A stretch of DNA of 64,000 nt from Trematomus loennbergii (taxonomy: Eukaryota; Chordata; Actinopteri; Perciformes; Nototheniidae). Positions 12,341-22,059 of the stretch are shown here, piece by piece. Position numbers and translations under genes: made by a program. A model generated the notes under the pieces. That model was given only the letters and a program-made list of their open reading frames with translations, ran no database searches and was not told the DNA's origin. The stretch spans positions 3,116,422 through 3,180,421 of the forward strand of contig JAAOOA010000086.1 of NCBI GenBank assembly GCA_012861695.1, given 5' to 3'. Every line of letters starts with the position of its first letter. Position 1 is the stretch's first letter.

Positions 12341-15300
12341 GCAAGTGTTTTATGTATTTAGATATATTTGTATTTCTTTATTGATGATTTATGTAAACCT
12401 GAGGGGTCATGAGAAGATTAAGTGGAGAGGAAATGTCTGATTCTTGATAAAAAACGATAACTGTATTGCAGTTGTATTGTATTTTTAAGGTAATCTCTTA
12501 AAAATAACTTAATGAAGTGCAGTTCAAAGTAAAATATTTAATTGTAAAAATGTATAATGATGACATCCAGAGGAGGGAAGTAGTTGAGTACAAATACTTC
12601 GGTACTGTTCTTAAGTACATTTTTCTGGTATCAGTACTTTACTCCACTACTTATTTTTCTGACAACTTTTTACGTTTACGTCTTACATTTTGAACACAAA
12701 TCCCTGTACTTTCTACTTCTTACATTTTGAACACAAATCCCTGTACTTTCTACTTCTTACATTTTGAACACAAATCCCTGTACTTTCTACTTCTTACATT
12801 TTGAACACAAATCCCTGTACTTTCTACTTCTTACATTTTGAACACAAATCCCTGTACTTTCTACTTCTTACATTTTGAACACAAATCCCTGTACTTTCTA
12901 CTTCTTACATTTGAACACAAATACCTGTACTTTCTACTTCTTACATTTTGAACACAAATCCCTGTACTTTCTACTTCTTACATTTTGAACCCAAATCCCT
13001 GTACTTTCTACTTCTTACATTTTGAACACAAATACCTGTACTTTCTACTTCTTACATTTTGAACCCAAATACCTGTACTTTCTACTTCTTACATTTTGAA
13101 CACAAATACCTGTACTTTCTACTTCTTACATGTTGAACACAAATACCTGTACTTTCTACTTCTTACATGTTGAACCAAATACCTGTACTTTCTACTTCTC
13201 ACATTCTGAACACAAATACCTGTACTTTCTACTTCTTACATTTTCCAAACAGGCTGGTTCCTTTAGTTTGAATGTGTGTCTGGTGGCGTGATCATTATTA
13301 TTTAGAGTCATTGCGTGCCTATTGATTTGAACACGATCCGTGTATCCATCATTTCCTGTCTTCTCTAAAGAAGAGGGCCCAATGAAAACGTTGTCATGTT
13401 GCCGTTGTTCAGCATGGAAACATTCATTAGCTAACAATGACATTATTGTTCTATTAATATAAAGGGAGGTCAGGTACTCTTTAAAACAGCTGCTAGTTAT
13501 GGGTACTTTTTACCTAAGTACATTTCAAAGCCCATACATCTTTACTTTTACTTGAGTAAAGAAGTTTAGTCAGTACTTCTACTTTTACCAGAGTATTTTT
13601 AAACACGAGTATCTGTACTTCTACTTGAGTAAAGGATGTGTGTTTTGCCATCTCTGGACACATCCTATTACACTATAATTTGATTTTAAAATTCAAGTTT
13701 TAGCATGAATTAGTGTATGTCTGTGTCTCTACAGGGCTGAGCGCTGTCTCATCTCATCCTGGACGTCAGTACCATTTTGTTTATGATTCAAAGTCCATGA
13801 CTGAAGCCCAGAGGTATTGCAGAGAGCACTTCACAGACCTGGCCACTGTCCACAGCATGGAGGACGTGGAGCTCCTGAATGACATGGCAGGCCCTCATGG
13901 CCAAGTGAGTTCACTTTCTCTCTCTGATATTTGAAAGCTATTCTGACTATTGGGTAGTTATAACAGTATATAGGTTTGCAAGTTTTAAAGGTCACCTATT
14001 GTGCAAAATCCACTTTTTCATGTCTCTTCGACATCAACATGTGTCCCCTCTGTGTAAAGAGACTCTCTTTCCACAGAGGGGACACATGTCTCTTCTACAT
14101 CAACATGTGTCCCCTCTGTGGAAAGAGATTCAGAAAGTTTCAGGATAAAATATTCTCTCTCTTTTTGTCCTGATCCATTTCTATAAAAACCTGTCTGAAA
14201 ATGAGCTGATCAGATTTTGGCCACTTTATGATGTCATAACGATGTTTTGGTTTGTGTAACCATTAGCCGATCACTAACCAAGGTAACCCCCCTCCCCCCC
14301 TTATCACCTGAATCTCCTCCTAGAGCACCATTGAGTTCTTTTTAACCAAATCTCTCTCAGAGGGGCGTGGGGAGGGGCTCCTTATTTTCATCTAAAGTAA
14401 CAGACAGAGAATCAGCACTTTGGAAACAGGGCTGAAACAGAGGGGATTATGGGTAATGCTGCAATGATCTGTTTGGTGTTTGGAGCCAAACACTTCAGAG
14501 ACATGTTTTGTATATATCTGAGACCTATAATAAAGTAATGAAAAACAGTATAATAGGGGACCTTTAAAATCTGCCCCTACATAAAACACAGATAACTTAA
14601 CTGTTGTGCAAAATGTCCCTCTTAATGTAGAGTAGAAGTGTGGAGTGTTTTTATACTCCTCCGTTGTGTTTCACCAGACAGTTTTGCCTTGTCCAGCGGA
14701 GGTAACACAAGGAGGATATTTTGTATTAGAAAGACTGTACACCTGGACAAATATCACAGATAGCTTAAAGGTCGGGTAGGTAATTCACTTCAGAACACTT
14801 GTTGTTATATTCCATGGAATGCTCTTAACATCCCGATAGCAATGAATATATTAAATGCTTTGACAATAAATACATTAAAAAAAATTCATCTGTGGAAGCC
14901 GTAGTACTGTAAAAAGCATGACTGGCCCGGCCCGGCTAAAATAACAGGATGGCCTACCTGCCTGTCAGCCTTCCATCTGTGCACAAACTTATCTCGTGCC
15001 CTCATTGGTCATGTGCGCGTTCGTGTGTGTTGGAGGAGGGGCTCTGTAAGGAAGTGGCAGATTTTTTTTTTTTTCTCGAGCTGGTTTCTACATTCTTACC
15101 TACCCTACCTTTAAGCCTCATATGTATCAAATAAATCTTAGGAATAATAAGTGAGGATCGTTCATCACTTCTAAATGCCTTACAAGGGGATCTCTTACAA
15201 TCCCAAGTTAACAGGAGAAATGATAAGAGAAAAAGCTTAATAAATCAATGATAATATTGGCTTCTGATTAGAGTTTTAAAACAGAGTTGAAAAAAATGTT

Positions 15301-16534
15301 TATCACAGGACCTTGTGCTAGAGTTGTAGAGGATCAGATAAGAGCATCATCTATAGGCAGTCTCATGGCTGTAAAAGAAAAGTTGTATGAGTTGTACACC
15401 ATGTACCAAAAAGTCGCCCTTCTCTTATATACTGTAGACATACCATTTTTTTGAGCAGCTTTAAAAGCTACATCAGGGTGTGATTATTTATTATTACACA
15501 ATGAAATGTTGCCCTCAGCACTGCTGGATCGGGCTGTACAACGATGTGAACGGCTGGAGCTGGTCACTCTCAGACACAAGCTTCTACAAACCGGGGGAGA
15601 CGGAGTTCAGATGATGGATGACTGGAAAACCAGACTAATAGGGTACCTTTAAGATGTTATTTGTGTTCAGAAATACACAACAGATACCACCAGTGTGGTA
15701 TTGATGTCAGGCTGTATGTTGTGGTGACTCTACTCAGCACTTCTCTGTGGTCAATTTTCAGGGCAGAATGGGACATTTGTCTTCATCAACAGCTACATGA
15801 ACTGGACTGATGCCCAGAGCTACTGCAGAGACCACCACACAGACCTGGCCAGTGTGAGGAGCGAGGCAGAGAACCAGCAGATACTGGATCAGATCCCTGG
15901 AGGAGCAGCTTGGATCGGCCGTTCCAGAGACACCTGGAAGTGGTCCGATGGAAGTCGCTCCTCCTTCAGGTACTGGTCGGCACATGAACCTAACTTCGCA
16001 CCCAATGAGACTTGTGTCACTGCAGCTTTCGGGAACTTGGGAAAATGGGAGGACTGGGACTGTCGGATGTTGAGACATTTCATTTGCTACAGTGAGTAAA
16101 ATTCCAGCTACGACAAAGCAATTGATAAGATTGAGTCTGCTGAAGAAGAAGCCACCTTAAATGTTGTGACTGATGAAGTGTATTTGTGATTTCAGAATCT
16201 GTGGTTTCAATGCAAGTGTTCAAAGCGAGGTTGCAGAAACCGAGCTCTGGTGTGGATCCGAACGACCCCGCTTTTCTGGACGAGATGTTGGTGACGGTAG
16301 ATTGTGTTTTCCACTTTTATGGCATTATTCATACAGTAATTTGGCATGCAGTAAAGGATGTGAGCATTTTGTGTTGTCTGTACTTCAGTGATCATGATGA
16401 TGAGTTTTGTATGTCAGATGAAAAAGAACCTAAGGGAAAAGGGAATGGACGACAACATCCAACTGGTCTGGAGGAAGCAGCCGGATGGACAAGTCTTTCA
16501 GAAAGAGGAGAAGAAGAAGAGGGAAGAGCTTTGA
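12304..16534 (+). CDS. Two-CTLD secreted C-type lectin gene, six exons, first CTLD disrupted
   Basis: Proposed coding exons are 12304-12340, 13735-13904, 15519-15642, 15762-16091, 16196-16296 and 16418-16534. All junction phases agree (1, 0, 1, 1, 0). Exon 1 plus the start of exon 2 encode a short hydrophobic leader, MDVVLRLIMAAAGLSAVSS, so the product should enter the secretory pathway. Exons 2-3 encode the first C-type lectin domain and exon 4 the whole second one. Exons 5-6 encode a charged tail with the family-typical WRKQPDG motif. The layout matches the teleost lectins usually named macrophage mannose receptor 1-like. The reading frame hits TGA at 15612 and TAA TAG at 15636-15641 in exon 3, so the full model is not translatable as assembled. 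A 100-residue truncated product, a pseudogene, or assembly error are the alternatives. Gene identity is strong; functionality is doubtful. Confidence 0.82.
12568..13656. mobile_element. MITE-like repeat in lectin intron 1 carrying a minisatellite
   Basis: The left end CAGAGGAGGGAAGTAGTTGA and right end TTTTGCCATCTCTG are imperfect inverted termini. Both flanks contain the stepwise AGTACTTTACTCC-type sequence known from dispersed repeats. The possible target repeats (GACATC and ACATC) are weak. The interior is dominated by a 37-bp tandem array. Confidence 0.5.
12682..13245. repeat. Minisatellite, 37-bp unit, about 15 copies
   Basis: The unit begins CTTACATTTTGAACACAAAT and ends CTGTACTTTCTACTT. 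The first two start at 12682 and 12719, and the last partial one near 13235. Variant units (ACACAAATAC, ACCCAAATCC, ATGTTGAACC) cluster toward the right end. It lies within lectin intron 1. Confidence 0.92.
13735..13904 (+). CDS. Lectin exon 2: N-terminal half of the first CTLD
   Basis: Acceptor CTCTACAG and donor CAAGTGAGT bound a 170-nt exon, phase 1 to phase 0. It finishes the leader (GLSAVSS) and encodes the start of a C-type lectin-like domain. The fragments YHFVYDSKSMTEAQRYC and FTDLATVHSMEDVELLND are the usual first strand, helix 1 with its cysteine, and helix 2 of a teleost CTLD. The frame is uninterrupted. Confidence 0.85.
13989..14563. mobile_element. TTAA-flanked MITE, family C copy 1
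   Basis: TTAA at 13985-13988 and 14564-14567 flank the ends AGGTCACCTATTGTGC and TATAATAGGGGACCT. The tips match those at 53752-54238, although the interiors differ. Located in lectin intron 2. A local hairpin (14038-14089) and a 66-bp offset direct repeat are inside. Confidence 0.8.
14769..15110. mobile_element. TTAA-flanked MITE, family B copy 2
   Basis: TTAA at 14765-14768 and 15111-15114 flank AGGTCGGGTAGGTAA and TTACCTACCCTACCT. The interior is the reverse complement of 11314-11692, including GATGGCCTACCTGCCTGTCA. Located in lectin intron 2, downstream of the family C copy. Confidence 0.87.
15519..15642 (+). pseudogene. Lectin exon 3: broken middle of the first CTLD
   Basis: After acceptor GCCCTCAG the frame gives HCWIGLYNDVNGWSWS and then DTSFYKPGETEFR, a clear CTLD core with the WIGL motif. 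TGA follows at 15612, then WMTGKPD, then TAA TAG. Family members continue through a Q/EPD-N sugar-site segment and the two C-terminal cysteines, all absent here. The residues around the first stop still look like CTLD, so that stop is probably a point mutation. The tail after 15633 (CTAATAGGGTACCTTTAAG) resembles the right end of the TTAA-flanked MITEs nearby, so the second half of the exon may have been replaced by repeat sequence. The donor GGGTACCT at 15643 would keep phase with exon 4. Confidence 0.7.
15762..16091 (+). CDS. Lectin exon 4: complete second CTLD
   Basis: Acceptor TTTTCAG and donor ACAGTGAGT bound a 330-nt exon, phase 1 to phase 1. The frame opens with GQNGTFVFINSYMNWTDAQ and holds the hallmarks in order: YC in helix 1, HTDLASVRS, AAWIG, WKWSDGS, an EPN triplet (EPNFAPNETC), WEDWDC and FICY. 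All four cysteines of the two conserved disulphides are present. EPN normally marks mannose-type calcium-dependent binding, but the partner WND motif reads WED here, so sugar specificity is uncertain. No stop or frameshift is seen. Confidence 0.9.
16196..16296 (+). CDS. Lectin exon 5: post-CTLD linker
   Basis: Acceptor GATTTCAG and donor ACGGTAGATT give a 101-nt exon, phase 1 to 0. It encodes SVVSMQVFKARLQKPSSG followed by VDPNDPAFLDEMLVT. The DPNDPAFLDEML segment matches the acidic helix that follows the last CTLD in the teleost family, where it usually reads like D-x-N-D-P-A. This supports continuing the gene past the TAA at 16098, which lies inside the intron in this model. Confidence 0.75.
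16418..16534 (+). CDS. Lectin exon 6: basic tail ending KREEL
   Basis: Acceptor TATGTCAG is followed by an in-phase frame of 38 codons to TGA 16532-16534. It contains MKKNLREKGMDDNIQLVW and then RKQPDGQVFQKEEKKKREEL. The WRKQPDG-VF-KEE pattern is the recognised end of this lectin family. The final four residues, REEL, fit the loose ER-retrieval signature [KRHQSA][DENQ]EL. A retrieval role is inference from the pattern only. Confidence 0.78.
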   Translation: MKKNLREKGMDDNIQLVWRKQPDGQVFQKEEKKKREEL

Positions 16535-16619
16535 AGTTTAATTGCCGTGTCGGCTTTTATCAGGGAAAAGTGTATTTTCTTTCCTCAAAGTCCTCGTGTG
16601 ACAGAATACAGCTGCAACT

Positions 16620-16625
16620 ATTAAA
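16620..16625 (+). terminator. Possible polyadenylation signal of the lectin gene
   Basis: ATTAAA occurs 86 bp after the lectin stop codon and before the long inverted repeat begins. A canonical AATAAA is found only at 16967, already inside the left arm of that repeat. The nearer variant signal is therefore the more economical choice. Confidence 0.35.
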
Positions 16626-16770
16626 TATTTGATGTAATGTTTTCTCTTGGTATATATGGTCTTGAAGTTGAATGTATCTGCTTTGCCTGCGGAAAATAAT
16701 AACAGGCATTTTTTGCTATTTTGTGACTTTGTATGTTTTCTTAATTTCTCATTTGAAGAAGCATTTACGG

Positions 16771-17168
16771 TCACACACTCTGCTACATTTACGTGTCTGC
16801 ACCACGCAAACAACCCCAATGTAAAGTGAATGAGGCTCCTTTGTCGTGGTGCACACACGCATTTATACAACGTCCTGAGCTTTTATTCTATAAAACGTTT
16901 TTAAAATCTACTTTATAGCTTGTAGTAACTCGCGGGAGGCTTCTTTTATTTTATTTGTATTCATAATAAAACATTTTTTTCGTCAGAATGTATTATGGTG
17001 CATTAGTTACGATTTTTTGTTCTCAAAAAACAGTGCATTGGTTGTAATACAACTGTGATTTTTATTAAATTAGTTAGTTTTTAAGGAAGGCCAGAGCTTC
17101 AGCTGTGTCAAATAGATTGTTCCCTTTAGTTAACGTTATTTAAAAGATAATTATATTCCTATTTGATC
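16771..17168 (+). repeat. Left arm of a long inverted repeat
   Basis: About 398 bp that reappears as the reverse complement at 19119-19519, with shared blocks such as CACGCAAACAACCCCAATG, GTTCCCTTTAGTTAACG and CCTATTTGATC. The arms are roughly 90 per cent alike by eye, separated by 1950 bp. It starts 236 bp after the lectin stop codon. Confidence 0.9.
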
Positions 17169-17299
17169 AAAATAGTGCAAGTAAATACAAAAAGAAAAAT
17201 AGTAAAATAGTGCAATAAGAGTCTATATACAAGTGATATGATATATTAGACAAATAATTTCTAAGTAGCAGCTAGATGAATGTTATGGATGTTGTTTCA

Positions 17300-17460
17300 A
17301 AGTTCAGGTGTTTAATAGTCTTATGGCCTGTGGGATGAAGCTGTCCCTGAGTCTGGTGGTTTTAGTCCTGATGCTGCGGTACCGCCTGCCAGACGGCAGC
17401 AGACAGAACAGTTTGTGGGGTGATGGGGGTCTTTTATAATCCTGAGGGCTTTCTTTAAGG
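17300..17460. repeat. Fragment of a widespread fish retroelement-like repeat
   Basis: Contains GATGAAGCTGTCCCTGAGTC and GATGCTGCGGTACCGCCTG followed by CAGACGGCAGCAGACAGAAC, a phrase I recognise as highly repeated in teleost genomes. It lies inside the loop of the long inverted repeat. Confidence 0.55.
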
Positions 17461-17468
17461 TTAACCTG

Positions 17469-17577
17469 GTATTTTGACTCCACTACATTTATTTTAGTTA
17501 CTTTACAGATTTGGATTAATGATGTGAAATATAAACAACCCTTAAATCAGACTTTAGTTACACCTGAGTAAAATTCA
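17469..17577. repeat. Dispersed TACTTTTACT repeat fragment 3
   Basis: Shares TTAGTTACTTTACAGAT and AATGATGTGAAATATAA with 1852-2352. Confidence 0.65.
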
Positions 17578-18825
17578 GTGAAGGTGATTGTCAAGTGCCA
17601 ACAATCAGGCGAGATATTTGATAGTGGGTGCTTGAGAAGACTAAATATTTATCTGCAGATCCCTATAAAGTATATTAATTACTCATTATTCTCTACTAAT
17701 AGTTCATTAAAAACTGTATATAATGGCTATTTTGCACATCCCTTTCAAGATTTCAAGATTTTCTAAGGTTTATTGTATACTCTGCACATTTCTTATACAT
17801 CTTATAAGAGTATAATTAATATGTATAATATCAGTTAAAATAAGTGCTTCAACATAGTTAACATTGCAGGAAAGTTGATTGTCAAGTTCCAAAACAAACC
17901 ATGCAATATATTAGACGTTAAGTACTTTGTCAGGCTTAATATCTGTAGATACCCCCAAAGCTTTTTTCTTATTTAAAAGAAGACCTTAACCTAAAGTATT
18001 CTTTAATGTTTAAATAAAGCCTTATTAGTTTGTCTGTTTTGCACATCCTCCTATCAGGCACTAAACTGTTTTATTGTAGAGATCACTTACAGTATCTTCT
18101 TGATATTTTCTATTCTATATTATTTATATCATTGACCTTCCACTTTCCCACTATATTAAGAGTATGTACTCTTAATATTTAAATGTTTTCATCAAATATA
18201 ACACATTCAAAAGTGCTTTACAAAAATGAAAGACATTAAGAAAAAGGCATTTTAAAACAGTCATTAAAAAGCAACACAATCTACCTGCATTGCAATTACT
18301 CTAAACGTGTAATAACGTGCTTTAACCAGTAGGAGGTGGTTAAAAAGCTGTCAAGTTTACAGTGTTAACAAAATAAAATACTGCTGTTTCTGGTTTAGTT
18401 TACGACGGATATATTCTGTTATTGTTTTGATATTTGTAACACAAAAGCGATGTAAAAAACCCACAGCAACACAGAAAAGATGGTCTTAACATGACCCAGC
18501 GGTCTAGTAGTTAATAAAAAACAATAATATCAAAACAAATTATTACTACTAACTTTATTGTGAAATTAAAACAGAACGGTAAAAGAATAGTTTCCGGTCT
18601 ATTCTGAGGCCCGATCTCTGTAGATAAATAAAGAACTACGACAGATGTGTAATGTTTAATGCAGCCAAACCATTCATTACAATGCATTCATGTGATGACT
18701 TTCAAAGAGTAAAGCAAGCACTGCTGAATAAAGTATGATTTTATCTTTTACGAAACGTTTTTTTTCATATGGAATGCAGTTGGAGGTCAACCAATCACAG
18801 AGCTTGAGGCAAAGCGGAACAATAG
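17578..18825. other. Mostly unassigned loop sequence; short repeat piece at 18205-18240
   Basis: The only recognised piece is AAGTGCTTTACAAAAATGAA at about 18210, the tail phrase of a dispersed repeat also found at 58555-58582. The rest is AT-rich without gene features. Confidence 0.35.
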
Positions 18826-19088
18826 CTGAGGATTCTGGGTAGTGTAGTGTCTTCGGCCATCCTAAACTCTGAACAAATATTTGTTTCTCCGAATCGAAGG
18901 GGAAAATTACAAAAGCATTGCACACAATTTAAACCAATCAATGTTGTGTAATTAACAAGGATAATCTGGTGTTTTTGAGTTGATGAGTAGTGCAGATATC
19001 ACTGTAAAATCAATCGACAGTAAGGAGAATACTTACTTCCGGGTGTAAAATCCTCCGTTATCCAATGGGAATGGACGCTCACATTGCT
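18826..19088. repeat. Dispersed repeat shared with 48855-50450
   Basis: Contains GTGTAGTGTCTTCGGCCATC, TGAGTTGATGAGTAGTGCAG and TCCTCCGTTATCCAATGGGA. The same order occurs at 48855-48937 and 50279-50450, where an LTR element interrupts it. This uninterrupted relative (GCATTGCACACAATTT) supports that insertion. Confidence 0.8.
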
Positions 19089-19118
19089 CTCTGGTCCGTA
19101 ATACAATAAAGGGGACAT

Positions 19119-19519
19119 GATCAAATAGGAATATAATTATCTTTTAAATAACGTTAACTAAAGGGAACAATCTATTTGACACAGCTGAAGCTCTGGCCTT
19201 CCTTAAAAACTAACTAATTTAATAAAAATCACAGTTGTATTACACACAATGCACTGTTTTTTGAGAACAAAAATTGTAACTAATGCACCATAATACATTC
19301 TGACGAAAAATAAAAATGATTATGAATACAAATAAAATAAAAGAAGCCTCCGTGAGTTACTACAAGCTATAAAGTAGATTTTAAAAACGTTTTATAGAAT
19401 AAAAGCTCACTGCGGGACGTTGTAGAAATGCGTGTGTGCACCACGACAAAGGAGCCTCATTCACTTTACATTGGGGTTGTTTGCGTGGTGCAGACACGTA
19501 AATGTAGCAAAGTTCGTGA
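19119..19519 (-). repeat. Right arm of a long inverted repeat
   Basis: Reverse complement of 16771-17168. Directly beyond it is a short palindrome, TGACTCCACCACG with CGTGGTGGAGTCA, at about 19517-19561. No clear target duplication was found, so whether the pair is a foldback transposon or two separate insertions is undecided. Confidence 0.88.
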
Positions 19520-19561
19520 CTCCACCACGCACTGCGGTGTTAAGGAGTCGTGGTGGAGTCA

Positions 19562-21392
19562 CGCATTCTGGTGAGACCAGGTTGTGTTTTTAAAGCCGCG
19601 ACCTTAATCCAAGAGAAAATACATTACTCTCGAAACGTAATTGACTATGCAATTCATCTTTATAGAAATATAGTTTGTAAGAGACAGAGTTGTTTTCGCA
19701 TGTAGGGTAGAAACTTAATTGTGGGAGTTCTTTTAACGATTTGTTAACAGAAAATGTAGATAATCTGTTTTTGCTAACCAGCGGGGTTTCCTTGCTCGAG
19801 GAACACTTTCCAAGGCTATTTTCTCATAACATCATGCTGAAAACAACACAATGGTCTGCTGGAAGTTTTACGGTTGTTATAAACCAGAGGGAACAGTTTG
19901 TCTTTTCCTGAATAAAAAGTATTTTATAGAGGCCTGCGAGCTGGCCTCTACCTCACAGCATGTTAGTTTTTTTGTTTTGGACATCTTACTACCATATCCC
20001 AGCTTTCAGATGAAAAACACATCAACTGACTGAAGGACTATTCTGAGTATCCAAGTCCCTCTTCAGTTTTGTCCAACAAGTAGTTATGTGAAGTTTGGGA
20101 TGAAGCGATGAAAGATTAAACAGGTGATACACAAGAAAACAAAATATCTTATGAAACACAGACCATGGAATATGCATTAAAACATAAAGATAATTATTCA
20201 TATAATTGCTGTTTTGCAGCTACTTAGTGGTTGTCATGGTCAGGAAGCTCAAATGAGTGCATTACCTAATTTCATGATATTATTAAACAGTATTTTACCG
20301 CTCCTCCTCCCATCTAAGTTTAGTGCAAATTTAAACTATTTACAGGAAATTGTCAAGAGAAAATGTGAATTGCTACATGTTTCGGTCCACAACTATTGCA
20401 GAAAAAGAGAAAACAAACTTAATTTAAGAGCTCCAGTCAAAGCTTGATGGAAGATGGAAAAGCCTGTGGAAACATGATGAAATTATGAATTGTTTGTTGT
20501 GAGCAAGGTAACATTCTCCTCTTCCCAACACACATCTCATGTTTTTAGCTTTGCTATCAGACTTGATGAAAAAAAATGATGGCGCGATTTAAAGCACTCT
20601 GTTGGACTTTGCATTCATCAAGAGACCAATTTCCCCACGTCAGCCAAGAAGACCAACTTCATAAGATATTTTTTAACGTTTTTCTTTTTGAGTGTATCTG
20701 CTTTGTTTTTTGGTGCAAATTGCAAATGTCCATAACAACAGGTGGATTTGAGAGAAAGTGTTTAGTATTGATATTCTTTCAAACTTGACAATTTCCATAA
20801 TCAATTTCAATACAGAATCAGACCATTATCAAACTAAATTAAAATATTGTTAGAGTGAAATCAAATTCTAATCTGTATAACAACAAATGAAGTAAATCTG
20901 TGTGGACATTTCCATCCGATAATGTGATAAGAACAGAGGTTTCCAAAAACACTACGGTACATTTTTCTGAACATAACAAAATATATGTCATGTTCTCTGG
21001 ACATTCTACACAGTAAAACTCACCTTCCCTAAAAGTAAAATAATATATTGACCATACCGTCTATTAGTCAAGTCAGATTCCAACCTCAAGTGATGACAGC
21101 TGGCGGCTTTCCTTCTGCCAGCAGCAACAGTGGGATGAGTCAAAACAAATGAGAACTTCCACATGTTGGCCGTATAATTTGTTCTCTCTCTTTATGGCTT
21201 TTTGCGGTTCATGTGTAGAAGGAGGGAAAGGATCTATCTCATCTGAGTACAGGAAACCCAGAAATGGCTTTTAATGCACCATCCAAAGGTTATGAATCAC
21301 CGTTTTTTTCTCTCCTTCCTGACCGTGCATTTAGTCCATGTCCCAACAGAGTTGCATGACAGCAGCCAACTGGAACTTGGATTTTGGATTTT
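19562..21392. other. Unassigned sequence
   Basis: AT-rich sequence with no repeat termini or splice-bounded frames that I could support. Open frames at 19851-20033, 20214-20447 and 20576-20788 have no domain signature. Confidence 0.35.
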
Positions 21393-21394
21393 TT

Positions 21395-21720
21395 AAGGGG
21401 GCCCCGATATGCTTTTGGGGGTTTTCCCGTTCCTGTAGGTTTTTGTGCATGTAAATGGTCTGCAAGACTCCGGGAAGTCTTTGTTTACTTCCGTAAAATT
21501 GTGACATCGCTTGCACTCAAACACATTGTACGTAACCATCTCTTAGTGGTTGACCAATCACAACAGAGCCAGCCACCAACCAATCAGAGCGGACTGGGCT
21601 CTGGTTTCGGACAGAGGGTGAAAAGAGGTGCTGCAGCACAGGCAGTATGAGAAAAATAAAGAGCTTTTTGAACCATAGGGGCAGATTATGTTACTGCTGG
21701 TGGTTGCTCTAAAAAGTTGA
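21395..21720 (-). repeat. R1 dispersed repeat, inverted fragment
   Basis: Reverse complement of the block at 31002-31130 and 48690-48752, containing CAGAGGGTGAAAAGAGGTGC and AACCAATCAGAGCGGACTGG. The left end TTTAAGGGGGCCCC resembles TTTAAAGGGGCCCT at 48592. It is one of three R1 copies in the window. Confidence 0.7.
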
Positions 21721-22059
21721 ATGTCCTACCCTCGACTCCCAAGTTAAACCTTTCGCAAAAACCATAGCCTACATGACTTGTTGCCATGTGAATTTAGAAA
21801 AAGTAGTGAAACGCATGCAATTCAGTGCCATAGGAAATTAACAGCGAACACCACACCCACACCCACACACACGCGCGCCCGTGGCACTTAAAGCCAAGCA
21901 GTGGACAGCTCCGCTCGTTCATTGATCACTACAAGGCCATTAGTAATACAAAAATATGATTGGAGATCAAAAGTTTAACTAACGAAACACACCATCAAAT
22001 GCACGGAAAGTAATAATCAATGCCACCAAGATTATTTAGTGAAAAGGCACACATGAACA

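Noticed and set aside
12682..13245. CRISPR-like regular repeats
   Set aside because: The units are directly adjacent with no unique spacers; this is an intronic minisatellite in a vertebrate genome.
16092..16100. Lectin ending at the TAA just after FICY
   Set aside because: A strong donor GTGAGT precedes the stop, and two downstream exons with family-typical tail sequence are in phase.
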